DNA of 64,000 nucleotides, taken from assembly GCF_004208415.1 (NCBI RefSeq), contig NZ_CP035758.1, positions 6,944,001-7,008,000 on the forward strand, given 5' to 3'. Shown here piece after piece: positions 7,433 to 17,400 of this stretch (its first letter is position 1; every line of letters starts with the position of its first letter). The translations under genes and the position numbers were made by a program. This DNA comes from Ktedonosporobacter rubrisoli (GTDB lineage Bacteria; Chloroflexota; Ktedonobacteria; Ktedonobacterales; Ktedonobacteraceae). The notes below the pieces were generated by a model. That model did not search any database. It saw only the letters and a program-made list of their open reading frames with translations, and was not told where the DNA came from.

Positions 7433-8701
7433 TTAGCGCCTGCGCCCCTTGCTGATGGATTTGCTTGAGAAGGTAAATTTGATACCTTGCTTCTGCATGA
7501 AATTCTGGAATTGGCCATAAAATTCGTTGCGATCCTGCATGGTAATTACGGCCACCGCATCGGCAGTCTCGATGGCATAGGGATAGCCATTGCCGGCGAT
7601 GACTTCGGCGCGCACGACATCCAGCACAGGCTCAACAATACCATCGTCAAGCATCCAGCGCGGAAATTCCAGGCGGGCCGGCGGACGTTTCATGGCAGTC
7701 TGCAGATAGCAGAAGGCAACGCTATCTTGATACGTTCCATAACCCTCTAGAATGTCGCCGCGCGCACAGATCATGGCCGGTGTGCGATCTCCCCAACGTA
7801 ACCGCCCCTGCCAGAGCAAAGCATCGTGAATCTTCTTCGTCTCGCGCAAGATGGGCTGCTTATGTGTGGCATCCAAACGGCGCAGCATGGTCACGAAATC
7901 GCGCGCATAGCTGGTATCGATGTAGCCAATCAAGGGGACACGCAGCTCTTCGGAGGCTCGCAAGAGCGAGACCGCCGAGGAGATATAGCGCTCACGATAG
8001 GGACTGGGCATGGTCAGGGCAAAGGAGACAACCAGCGAGCCATCAAAGAAGACTACAGGACTGTAGGCAGGATCGTCGGGACTTCGCGTATCAGCGAGCT
8101 GCTGCATAAGGCTGAGCAGGGTCTCGACTTCGAGCACATAGCGACGCAGGGTGACTTGCAGCTCCGAATAAGGATAGCTATCAGGATCACTATTCTCGGC
8201 ACGCGCTTCGGCCATGATTTCATCGGGGGCCAGGACTTCCAGGCGCACATCCTTGGTGTAGGCCTTGCCATGAGTATGGGGATTAATAAAAAAGCCAGCC
8301 TGGATCAAGGCCACGGGAATAGAGGCATCGCGCCAGGGCTGCAACTGGCTCCCATCGATGGCTACAGTTGTAATGCCCTCAAGGCATTCGGCCCACTGGC
8401 GCGCCTGCTCGTGATTGGCAAATTCGCGCCCAAAGGGAATGAGCGGGATATGATAGTCATTGAGGACGGCATTAGCCAGCCAGCGATCAAACTCGATACT
8501 GGGCCGCGCTCCCGCCGACTGCTGACCAGCTTCTTTCGTCGGTAGCAGCTGCTCTAGCTGCGTACTGGAGTTGTAGCGCTGGTACAGCGTTTCGAGCATA
8601 TACTGATAGGCCTTAAGCTGCTCGCTAAATGCACCATCATAGTGCGAAAACTGGCCGCTTTTCAGCTTGAGAGCCGCCTGGAGTTTGCCATTATGCAGCA
8701 T
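7433..8701 (-). CDS. nurA: NurA-domain nuclease
   Basis: 422 residues. NurA enzymes are 5'-to-3' nucleases acting with HerA and the Mre11-Rad50 complex in end resection. The NurA pattern is visible: the acidic motif AIDGSQ in the first third, FFDGSL in the middle, YIDTSYARD after it, and YPYAIETAD with a following Arg near the C-terminus. The frame is open upstream into the end of the rad50-like gene, but the ATG at 8701 has ACAAGGAG at proper spacing, so I start there. It follows the rad50-like stop by 56 bases on the same strand, supporting joint function. Confidence 0.85.
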   Translation of the reverse strand: MLHNGKLQAALKLKSGQFSHYDGAFSEQLKAYQYMLETLYQRYNSSTQLEQLLPTKEAGQQSAGARPSIEFDRWLANAVLNDYHIPLIPFGREFANHEQARQWAECLEGITTVAIDGSQLQPWRDASIPVALIQAGFFINPHTHGKAYTKDVRLEVLAPDEIMAEARAENSDPDSYPYSELQVTLRRYVLEVETLLSLMQQLADTRSPDDPAYSPVVFFDGSLVVSFALTMPSPYRERYISSAVSLLRASEELRVPLIGYIDTSYARDFVTMLRRLDATHKQPILRETKKIHDALLWQGRLRWGDRTPAMICARGDILEGYGTYQDSVAFCYLQTAMKRPPARLEFPRWMLDDGIVEPVLDVVRAEVIAGNGYPYAIETADAVAVITMQDRNEFYGQFQNFMQKQGIKFTFSSKSISKGRRR

Positions 8702-8757
8702 ATAGAAGCTCCTTGTGACATCCGGCAGACTTAAGCCCGGCCTGCCGCAAGTTAACG

Positions 8758-11700
8758 CTAAGGGCGAAAAGCCGAAGACATAAGGAACTGGGAATCTCGG
8801 CCATCCCACAGATCTTGCTCTTGCACACGCGCCTCTCTTTCCTCCTCGTGTAATTGTGTCTCGCCCCCATCCTTGCTCAGGCGTACCAGGCTATCAAGGC
8901 TCTGCTCAAAGGTATCGTCATGGCTGATCACGATCAGCTGATCAAAGCCGCGCACACGGCGAATCTGTTCGGCGAGGTTCATGCGTCGAAGCTCATCCAT
9001 ATTCTGGGTTGGCTCATCAAAGAAGGCAATGTTGAGCGTGGAAAGCTTTTTGAGCAGGGCCAGGCGCACGGACAGGGCGGCGCTCATCTGCTCGCCACCA
9101 CTTAGCTGTGCAAAGGTACGGCTGCTTCCCTGGCGGCGCAATATGATCTCATAATCGTTCTGCCAGGAGAGCTGAGCGCTATGGTCGCCCATGATTTCAC
9201 CGAAAATACGGTTTGCCTCCGCCGAGATATCTTTGAGCATCGCCTTTAAGACATACGGTGCCGCCTCTTTAATCAGTTTGCGGAACTGCTCAATCATTGC
9301 ATGCAGATCTTCAAACTCCTGATAGGTCTGGCGCGCCGCTTCAAGCGCGCTAACAAGTTTCTCGGCAGCGTTGATCTGCTGCTCTAGCTTACTGATCTTT
9401 TCATGGTGATGCTTCATATCCTGGGCCAGTGCGCTTAATCTATCGCGCAGATCTTCAATATGCTGGCTTAAAACATTGAGCTCTTCCTCTTTAAAGCCCT
9501 CACGAGCTCGCTGATAAGCCTGTTCCACTTCGCGCAATGCTTGCTCGGCCTGTTTACAGGTCTGGGCTTGCTGCTGGTAAGTTTGCTGACGGACCGGCAG
9601 CTGGCGCGCCTCGTTCTCGTTCTGGAGATAGTGCTGATGGCCCTCCTGACATTGTTGGCGGAACTGTTCCTGGCGTTGAATATCCCCATCCAGCGTGGCA
9701 TACGCGCTCAATTGCTCTTGCAAAGTTAGCAGCTGCTGCCTGGTCTCTTGAAGCTGCTTTTGTTCTTCTCGCATTCTTTGCTGATAGAAGTTCTCCTGGG
9801 CAATCACGCTCAACTGGGATTTGCTCTCGGAGCGTGGATCGTTCAAGTCTTTCAAGGCTGCGTCGATTTGCTGGAATTGGGTCTCGCTGCCGCGCAACTG
9901 TTCGGCTTCCTGGCCGCGCTCGCTTAGCTCCGTCTCCGTCTGGCGGATCTGCTCATCAATCTGTTGGGCCTGCTTATAGAGTCCTTCCAGGATACGCGTT
10001 TGCTCGCTGGCCTGCTTACTTTCCTGGTAGGCCTTCTCAGCCTCTTTCACCTGCTGCTCAATTGTGCGTAGGGTCTGCAGCTCCTGCGTAAGCGTCTCGA
10101 CATCGTGTTCGAGGCGCTCTAGCTCGCGCTTATAATGCTGAACCTGCTCAGCCAGGGTATCGCGCCGTTCCGCATATTGATCAAGCTTGTTCAAGGCCTC
10201 GGCATACTTCCTGATCTGCCCCATGCGCGTAGTAACGGCGAGCTGCTTCTCATTGAGCTCAGTCATATGGACGTGTTCTTCTTTTAGCAGGCCTTCAAAG
10301 TAGGATTCGAGGCTGCTCATGCCGCGCTGCCTGATATTGAGGCAGGCCTCATTCAGCAAGGGACACTGACCGCCTGCCGATTGCGCACGGGACCTGGTAT
10401 AGCCCTCAATATTGCCCTCAAGGCGGTGCTTCTGAGCGGCAAGATCCTCATAGCTCTGCTGCAGTTCGGGCATCTCCTCGGCTTCCTGGCGATGTTCTTC
10501 AATCACTGCAACATTATGTTCAGCGCGGCGCAACCTTTCAGCGCGTTCCTCAAATTCCAGCCGCTTCTCTTGCAGGAGAGTGCGTTTTTCTTGCAGCTGG
10601 CGCCTCTTGCCATTGTATTCGCTATGCTGGATACGCAATTGGGTGAGGCGTTCGCTGCGCTCATGGAGAAGCTCGGCCGCAGGTACAAGCGGCTCAATAG
10701 CCTTGATTTTCTGTTGAAAGTCGGCGCGGCGGCGCTGGTACGTCGAAAGCTGCTGCTGCAAGCGCTGACGGAGCGCGCCAATTTCGGCGTAGCGGGTACG
10801 CTTTTGCATAGCCTCATCGCGCTGCTTCTCAAGCTCGATCTGTTGCTCAACCAGGGGAGCCAGCTCGACGACCTTCTGACGCGCTGCCGCGACATCAGCC
10901 AGGCGCGCGCTCCAGTTATCGGCGTTAGTTTGCGTTCGGGTCAGGTTATTCTCTAGCCTGGCGAGCTGTTGCTGTAAAGAGTTGCGCTGCTGTTCGTCCT
11001 GGCGCAAGCGCTGCAAGATTTGCTCGGCCTCGCGGTAGCGCTGATAGTCGGCGCGGGCCGTATCGACGATCTGCCGAGCCTGGCGAGCGTTCTGTAGCTG
11101 CTGCCCATATTCCTGCAAGCGGGCCTGGTGATCCGTGGAAAGCTGCTGGCTATAGGTATAGCGCTGCTCCAACTCGCGCAGTTGATCGCGCTTGATAAGT
11201 AGCGTGGCCTGCTGCTCCCCATAGAGGGCAAGCTGCCGCGTCCATTCGACATTCTGCTCTTTCTGCTGCTCATCCTGCAAGCGAGCATCTCTGAGCTCTT
11301 GCTGCCACACCTCTAGCTCGCGCGTCTCGTAAGCCAGGCGATTGATCTCTATCTGCTGCTCCTGCATCTGCTCTTTATAATATTTTTGCGTATCGAGCAA
11401 GTTGTCGGCGGCAGTTTTGTAATCTTCGATCTGCAAGAGGGCATCAAAAGTCTGCTTACGCTTGCTGCCCACTTCCAGAAAGATGGAGGTAAAGGTACCC
11501 TGCGGCACGCCAAGGGCATCGCGGAAGAGCGAATTGAGCGGGCGCTCCCGATCGATACCAAAGAGCTCATGTAATTTGTCCAATACATCGGCATTCTGCT
11601 CGATGCGCGCGTTGGCTTCGTGATCGTGGATTAGCCAGCGTGCACCACTGCCGCAGCGCCGCTCTACGGTATATGGGCGGTCATCGCCACCGATCAGGCG

Positions 11701-11910
11701 AATAACTACCTTGCCATGCTTCTCTCCCTCGCGCACAAACTGATCCTGGCTATAGGGTAGATAGCCGAAGAGGGCAAAGCCAATGGCTTCAACAAGCGTC
11801 GTTTTGCCAACACCATTGGGGCCACTGATCGCGGTTGTCCCGCGTCGGAGGTCTACGGCGATGTGGCGATAACTTTTGATGTTCTCTAATTCTATACGTG
11901 TGATGAGCAT
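8758..11910 (-). CDS. Rad50/SbcC-like SMC-family ATPase
   Basis: 1050 residues with the Rad50 plan. N-terminal ATPase half: IELENIKSY and Walker A GPNGVGKTTL at about residues 30-39. Two long Gln/Glu/Arg-rich coiled coils of about 350 residues each flank a central apex. C-terminal half: signature LSGGEQMSAALSVRLAL, Walker B FFDEPTQNMD and switch VISHDD. The apex has Cys-Pro-Leu-Leu-Asn-Glu-Ala-Cys at about residues 516-523, a C-x6-C arrangement instead of the usual C-x2-C zinc hook. It is transcribed ahead of nurA. No mre11/sbcD gene is adjacent. Confidence 0.9.
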   Translation of the reverse strand: MLITRIELENIKSYRHIAVDLRRGTTAISGPNGVGKTTLVEAIGFALFGYLPYSQDQFVREGEKHGKVVIRLIGGDDRPYTVERRCGSGARWLIHDHEANARIEQNADVLDKLHELFGIDRERPLNSLFRDALGVPQGTFTSIFLEVGSKRKQTFDALLQIEDYKTAADNLLDTQKYYKEQMQEQQIEINRLAYETRELEVWQQELRDARLQDEQQKEQNVEWTRQLALYGEQQATLLIKRDQLRELEQRYTYSQQLSTDHQARLQEYGQQLQNARQARQIVDTARADYQRYREAEQILQRLRQDEQQRNSLQQQLARLENNLTRTQTNADNWSARLADVAAARQKVVELAPLVEQQIELEKQRDEAMQKRTRYAEIGALRQRLQQQLSTYQRRRADFQQKIKAIEPLVPAAELLHERSERLTQLRIQHSEYNGKRRQLQEKRTLLQEKRLEFEERAERLRRAEHNVAVIEEHRQEAEEMPELQQSYEDLAAQKHRLEGNIEGYTRSRAQSAGGQCPLLNEACLNIRQRGMSSLESYFEGLLKEEHVHMTELNEKQLAVTTRMGQIRKYAEALNKLDQYAERRDTLAEQVQHYKRELERLEHDVETLTQELQTLRTIEQQVKEAEKAYQESKQASEQTRILEGLYKQAQQIDEQIRQTETELSERGQEAEQLRGSETQFQQIDAALKDLNDPRSESKSQLSVIAQENFYQQRMREEQKQLQETRQQLLTLQEQLSAYATLDGDIQRQEQFRQQCQEGHQHYLQNENEARQLPVRQQTYQQQAQTCKQAEQALREVEQAYQRAREGFKEEELNVLSQHIEDLRDRLSALAQDMKHHHEKISKLEQQINAAEKLVSALEAARQTYQEFEDLHAMIEQFRKLIKEAAPYVLKAMLKDISAEANRIFGEIMGDHSAQLSWQNDYEIILRRQGSSRTFAQLSGGEQMSAALSVRLALLKKLSTLNIAFFDEPTQNMDELRRMNLAEQIRRVRGFDQLIVISHDDTFEQSLDSLVRLSKDGGETQLHEEEREARVQEQDLWDGRDSQFLMSSAFRP

Positions 11911-12115
11911 GGCGATAAGACCAGCCTCCCCTACGAACGCGAAAAATACACTCCCGGCTTGCTATTCCACTTGAGCGAGTCAATAGTGGAAATATCAGGC
12001 GCATTATAACATGCCTGGGAAGAGAATGCCCCTCCGCAAAGTCCTCCAGATGCCCTCTCTCATGCTTTTGGGGAGCGGCTTTGCGACGGCTCTTTTTCCA
12101 TCTTCTCTACAATTA

Positions 12116-12144
12116 TTGACAAACTGCTCAGTTTTATCTATTCT
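12116..12144 (+). promoter_or_regulatory. Sigma-70-type promoter upstream of the SGNH hydrolase gene
   Basis: TTGACA, 17-base spacer, TATTCT. It lies about 100 bases before the ATG at 12247. The remaining part of the 336-base divergent gap (11911-12246) shows no gene I can support. Confidence 0.65.
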
Positions 12145-12246
12145 ACTTATAGATAGATGTGTTTCAACCCCATGATACCCGGCTGCTCGCTTATAAAAGC
12201 AAGCACTCGTTGTATCAACCTGGCCTGCAAGAGGGAGAGTGCTCAT

Positions 12247-13023
12247 ATGAAGCCTCATCGCCGTAAGTTTCTCCTCGCTATATCTCTGGCTTTTGTAGTT
12301 GCGCTACTTGTACTGGGCACTTTCTGGACATTGGGATTGTTTAATCGCAGCGCTATAGCTCATGAGAAGACGCCGGATCATATTGTGAGAATAATGCCTT
12401 TGGGCGATTCTATTACAGCCGGTGACACTTTTTCTAAAGGTTTCAAGACTTCGGTAGCCGGCGGATACCGCACTCCTCTATGGTCTGACTGTATGCAAGA
12501 GCAATGGCATGTCGTCTTCGTAGGCTCACAGGTTGGTGGACCGGCCTCACTTACCGATAAAGCGCATGAAGGGCATCCGGGCTGGCGCATCGATCAGATC
12601 TCGGCGCATGTAGTGAGCTGGCTCAGAATGTATCAACCTGACATCATCCTCTTACAGATCGGGACTAACGACATTTTGCAACACTATCATGTCAATACAG
12701 CTCCCGCTCGCCTTAGTTACTTACTGGCCCAGATTAGCAGTACGCTCCCTCTGGCAACCACTATTGTGGCTCAAATTACCCCGCTTGGTCAGCCGCAACT
12801 CGATGCTCAGGTTGTGGCCTTTAACCGCACTATTCCGCTGATTGTGAAGAGCATAGCAGACCAGGGAAGACATATTGAATACACAGACATGTATGATGCG
12901 GTCCCGGAGAGCGATTTAAGCGACGGGATACATCCCAACTCAGCTGGCTATGTCTTAATGGCTACTGTCTGGTTTGACACGCTCAGGCCACGCTTTGCCA
13001 CGACCCAGATGCCTGCAAATTGA
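12247..13023 (+). CDS. Membrane-anchored or secreted SGNH (GDSL) hydrolase
   Basis: 258 residues. Basic N-terminus and hydrophobic helix (residues 8-31) form a signal peptide or anchor, placing the enzyme outside the membrane. Catalytic blocks of the SGNH superfamily are all present: GDSIT with the nucleophile at about residue 55, the HPGW block Gly, GTND for the oxyanion Asn, and DGIHPN with the Asp-x-x-His pair near residue 233. Substrates could be acetylated sugars or lipids. The frame is open 30 codons further upstream, but the ATG at 12247 follows GAGGGAGAG and leads straight into the signal sequence. Confidence 0.88.
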   Translation: MKPHRRKFLLAISLAFVVALLVLGTFWTLGLFNRSAIAHEKTPDHIVRIMPLGDSITAGDTFSKGFKTSVAGGYRTPLWSDCMQEQWHVVFVGSQVGGPASLTDKAHEGHPGWRIDQISAHVVSWLRMYQPDIILLQIGTNDILQHYHVNTAPARLSYLLAQISSTLPLATTIVAQITPLGQPQLDAQVVAFNRTIPLIVKSIADQGRHIEYTDMYDAVPESDLSDGIHPNSAGYVLMATVWFDTLRPRFATTQMPAN

Positions 13024-13054
13024 TTTTCATTACCTGAGATCGCGTATTAAACAA

Positions 13055-13078
13055 AGGGAGCCTATATGCAGGCTCCCT
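13055..13078. terminator. Hairpin between convergent genes
   Basis: Arms AGGGAGCCT and AGGCTCCCT with a six-base loop, between the SGNH gene (ends 13023) and the minus-strand gene ending at 13098. No clear T-run on either strand. Confidence 0.6.
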
Positions 13079-13097
13079 GATAAAGAGATCACTTTTG

Positions 13098-13427
13098 CTA
13101 GTTCTCCTGCTGGATAATGCTCTCCAGATAGCTTATTCCACAAGAGCTCCCAACTTCTGCGAGCTTTAAACCAGTGGGGAGATAGATGTTATAGCGCGCA
13201 TTGTGGGTGCGTGGCAATTTCTCGCGCTTGAACGTGCCCTGCGGAAAATAAACAAGCCAGTAGTCATGCCGTTGCGCATCCTGCTTCATTTCCAGGGAAC
13301 AGCCATGATACATCAGGACTTCCTCCTCGCCGGGCAAGATATCCCAGAAAGCCTGGCGGCTGACCGCGTACTCTCCAAGCTCGCCCCAGGGTGGACAAAA
13401 TGGAAACTGTGGGGATGTATCCGCCAT
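13098..13427 (-). CDS. Uncharacterised 109-residue protein
   Basis: I do not recognise a family. It is soluble, with no signal peptide, and has predicted beta-rich segments (VLMYHGCSLEM, YWLVYFPQG, RYNIYLPTGL). Two Cys in the C-terminal half and one near the start are not arranged as a zinc site. Its ATG overlaps the stop of the upstream 67-residue gene (TAATG), so the two are translationally coupled and probably work together. Confidence 0.6.
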   Translation of the reverse strand: MADTSPQFPFCPPWGELGEYAVSRQAFWDILPGEEEVLMYHGCSLEMKQDAQRHDYWLVYFPQGTFKREKLPRTHNARYNIYLPTGLKLAEVGSSCGISYLESIIQQEN

Positions 13428-13630
13428 TATTTTTCCTCTCCCAACTGCCTCACAATGCGAGCATGAAAGCTCTCAAGTACCGGTAGCACCTGCTTAGAAA
13501 TGTCCTTTGGGATCAAGCCATGCTGAGTAGCCATGGCATAGACATGTATGGCGTCTCCGATGGCAATAAGTTCTTTGAGGGATGCGACAAATGGGCGCAT
13601 CTGATCCAGCACTGGTGGTAGTTTCTTCAT
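13427..13630 (-). CDS. Uncharacterised 67-residue helical protein
   Basis: Small, probably all-helical soluble protein (MKKLPPVLDQMRPF at the start, then a run of amphipathic helices). The ATG at 13630 follows TAAGGAG; an in-frame GTG three codons upstream has no separate site. It is the first gene of a two-gene unit with the 109-residue protein. The arrangement resembles small regulatory or toxin-antitoxin pairs, but I see no toxin motif. Confidence 0.55.
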   Translation of the reverse strand: MKKLPPVLDQMRPFVASLKELIAIGDAIHVYAMATQHGLIPKDISKQVLPVLESFHARIVRQLGEEK

Positions 13631-13814
13631 GATTCTCACTCCTTACTCAACGTAACACTACAAAAACACATCCCTCTGCCGATTGTCATTTTTATCTTAT
13701 CACTTTTATCACAACATAAATATCATACCACAAAATTCTTGTTATTTTGCTCTCAATACAAAAAACAAGACCTTTCTGCTAGAATCGAGATCAAAGTCGA
13801 GAAGAGTAGAGTTT

Positions 13815-14021
13815 ATGATACGGCTAAAAGTCAAAGAGATCGCTGAAGCGCAGGGCTTTAATCAATCTTCACTCTCGCGCGCATCCGACATTCACTTCAC
13901 TACGATTAAATGGATCTTTCGTGATCCATACAAGGGAATCTCAACGCTAACGCTTGACAAGCTTGCCAAAGCGCTAAAGGTTTCCCCCAGCGACCTCATA
14001 GAATTTGATCCCGACAAGTAA
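13815..14021 (+). CDS. Small XRE/Cro-type HTH regulator, copy 1
   Basis: 68-residue protein consisting of a single Cro/CI-like helix-turn-helix: the turn lies in NQSSLSRASDIHFTTIKWI, followed by LTLDKLAKALKVSPSDLIE, which is the typical fourth and fifth helix of the family. The ATG at 13815 lies in a longer open frame, but alignment with the second copy fixes the start. It is followed 46 bases later by a near-identical gene. Targets are unknown. Confidence 0.82.
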   Translation: MIRLKVKEIAEAQGFNQSSLSRASDIHFTTIKWIFRDPYKGISTLTLDKLAKALKVSPSDLIEFDPDK

Positions 14022-14067
14022 TATTTCTTTCCTCATTTGGGCTCATCAAGCAGAATAGGGCGGTGTT

Positions 14068-14274
14068 ATGATAAGATTACGGGTTAAGGAAATCGCTGAA
14101 GCGCAGGGCTTTAACCAATCTTCACTTTCACGCACATCTGACATTCACTTTATGACCATTAAACGCATCTTTCGTGATCCATACAAGGGAGTGTCAACGC
14201 TAACGCTTGACAAGCTTGCCAAAGCGCTGAAGGTTTCCCCATGCGACCTCATAGAATTTGACCCCGATAAGTAA
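14068..14274 (+). CDS. Small XRE/Cro-type HTH regulator, copy 2 (tandem duplicate)
   Basis: 68 residues, differing from copy 1 at only about seven positions. Changes include Lys-to-Arg in the first strand, Ala-to-Thr at SRTSDI, Thr-to-Met and Trp-to-Arg in the recognition helix region (MTIKRI), and Ser-to-Cys before the C-terminus. Recognition-helix changes could shift operator preference. It has its own AGGGCGG ribosome site. It precedes the large LuxR-type gene by about 180 bases. Confidence 0.82.
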   Translation: MIRLRVKEIAEAQGFNQSSLSRTSDIHFMTIKRIFRDPYKGVSTLTLDKLAKALKVSPCDLIEFDPDK

Positions 14275-14451
14275 TATTTTCCTGCCTCTAAAGAGGCAAT
14301 AGCAGCACCGAGCTCGATCACATAAAATGGAACATAGTACAGCAATAGCCAGATCTTTTTATTACCTAATATGGATATATGTGATATACTCTCTCAGCAA
14401 AAGGGATGCCAGGTAATATCTTGACTTGAATTTGCCAGATGAGGGAGGTAG

Positions 14452-17400
14452 ATGCCCAGGCGCGCCACATACAGTGTCTTCTGGTCGCAAGAAATCAACG
14501 GATATGAGATCCAGAACAGTCGGGCAAGCGAACCAATTGAGCTCACGCCTGATAGTCAGGCCTGGTTTGCCTGGCTTGAAGAAATCAGTTCCTTTGCCTT
14601 TCGCAGCCGGACAGGAGCATATTGTACGGCACGCAAGGAAGAGCAGCGGGGCCATAGTTACTGGTATGGCTATCGCTTCCTGCACGGACGCACAAGTAAA
14701 CGCTACCTTGGCACAAGCGCAGATCTCTCCCTTGCCCGCTTAGAGGAGATTGCCCTCCTTCTCGCCAACGGGCCTACCTCGGCATCTCATACCTCTGCAA
14801 ACCTGGAGCCCGTTTCGTCCAAGATGGCACCTATTTCTTCTTCCACATCCTGCGCTTCGCCAACGTCCTCAGCCTGGCAACAGCCATTAATAGCCTCAAG
14901 GCTTTCTCCTCCCAGCCTACCAGCTGCGCAGATCGAACGTCCTCACCTGCTTACCCGGCTAGATATGGGCCTCTCGCACCCGCTCACCCTACTGCAGACC
15001 CCGGCGGGCTTTGGCAAAACCACCCTCGTAAACCAGTGGATCACTCAAATTAGCGCTCGGCCAACAGCCCCTCAGATTGCCTGGATCTCGCTCGCAGCCA
15101 CAGACAATGACCCGCGCCGCTTCTGGCACATGCTTATTACTGCCCAGCTCATTGAGCAGGCGGCCTGGGCGCTCCGTTCACTGGCTACAAAGCCGCAGAT
15201 TGAAATTGTAGAATTGGAAACTGTAATTACGCTCCTGCTCAATGAGCTGGCCCGGTGCCAGGCGGATAGGCTCCTTATCCTCGACAATTATCACCTCATC
15301 GCTGAGCCAGCGATCCACCGAACACTTACCTTTTTCATTGAGCACCTGCCGACAACGCTACGCGTAGTGCTGCTCTCACGCACCGAGCCAGCCAGTCTAC
15401 CGTTGCTACGCTGGCGCGCCGAGGGCACGCTACTCGAATTGCATACAGCGGCCTTACGCTTCTCAATAGAGGAGACAGATAGCTTTCTGCGCCAGATTCT
15501 GGCCTTCCCGCTCTCCGCTTCAGCCCTGGCTCAGCTCGATACATTTATAGAAGGTTGGCCAGCTGGCCTACGTCTGCTGAGTACTGGCCTTGCCGAGAAG
15601 CGCAGCGCCCAGGAAGTTGAGCAGGCGCTTTCCAGCTTGCACAACCAGGCCAGTTCTTCCACTCTCTATCAGCTATTGCTTGACTACTGCGTCACAGAGA
15701 TCCTGGATCTACAGCCGGAAGCGCTTCAACACTTTCTCCTACGCACAAGCGTGTGCAGTCGCCTGACCCGTTCCCTCTGCGCAAGTTTGCCAGGCAGCGC
15801 GCAGAACTGCGAGCTTTTTGAGGCTACGAAAAGATGCGGTCTTTTGCACGAAGTGCTAGACGAAACGGGAACATGGTTTCGTTATCAAGCCTTTTTAAGA
15901 GAAGCGTTACGCCATGAAGCCCCTTTGCGCCTCGCTAGTCATGAGCTGCGTCAGTTCGCGCTAGGAGCAAGCTATTGGTATGAACAGCAAGCCTTGCTCC
16001 AGGATGCTATTGAGGCAGCCATCCAGGCTCAAGATATGGAGCGAGCGGCCTCGTTGATTGAGCGGACAGACGGCAACGGCCAGGCCTATGAAGCACAAAG
16101 GCTACAGCGCTGGCTCTCACAGATGCCAGAGGTAGTTCTTAGCACACATCCACGCCTCTGCCTGCTCACGGCACTTACGTTACGATTTCAAATAGGTTCA
16201 CCCTCCCAGACAACCCGAGGGCGCGTCGAAGCACTTCTGCAGATGGCTGAGGAAGCCTGGAAGCGTCAGCATAAGCTATCCTGGCCTGGAGCAATCAGCG
16301 CATTTCGGGCCATGAATGCCTGGCAACAAGAGCCGTTGTCGCAAGCCGTAAAGTACGCTCAGCAGGCGCTTGATCTGCTTCCCGACGAAGACACAGATCG
16401 TCGCAGAAAGGAATGGCGGAGCGCCTGTCTCTTCATTGTTGGCATAGGGCACATGTATGAAGGGCGTTTTGACGAGGCGCGCCAGAGCCTCCTGGAAGCC
16501 CACACAGAAAGTCAGGAAGCCGCTGATCCGCACCTGGCGCATCTCTTGCTCCCTTTATTGGGACTGAGCAGCTTTGTCCAGGGCCAACTCCACCTGGCTG
16601 AGGGATACTATCGCCAGAGCCTGGCCGCCGCTGTAAGCCGGGAAGAAAAAGGGCAGGCCTTGCTTGGCCTCTCCCATCTCGCCCTTGAATGGAACGAACT
16701 GGATGAAGCCGAACAGCAGGCCCGCCAGGTTCTGGAGCTCGTAAACGACAGCTTGCACGAGCTCAACAACCGCGCGGTAATTCTGCTTGCGCTCATTGAG
16801 CAGGCGCGGGGACGCACAATTTCCGCTCAAAAGCAGCTTGCAACACTTATGGCGCGCCTGCAAACAAGCTCAACACCACTGACCTGGCAACTATTGCCTG
16901 ACGTTGTAAATCTTTCAATTAGCTTCCACCTGGCTACAGGCAATCTTCAAGCTGCCGAGCACAGCCTGGAACTACAGCAGCGCGCTGGCCAGACGCTAAA
17001 CTTTATGCAACAGATGATATTACATATCTTGCAAGCGCGCCTCCTGTTGATCCAAGGACAGACAAACGCGGCATGCCGTCAGCTTGAGGCGCTCCTCCCT
17101 CTTGCCCAGGAGCGCCATTTGATGCACAATGCCCTGGAAATACAGGTCTTACTCACCCTGACGCACACTGCCTGTAAACAGGACCGTCAGGCTCAGCAAC
17201 AGCTACAACAACTACTTGTGCAGACAAGGGATGAAGGCTTCCTTCGCCTCTTTCTCTCCGCAGGATTGCCCTTGATGCGTGTCCTGCACCAGCTTGTACC
17301 AGCGCTACAGGATAAAGAGCTGCGGTCGTATGCGCGCACAATCCTGCGCGCCTTTGCTAGAGCTGCTGAGGGCTCAGATCTCGGCACAGCCTCGGGAGAT

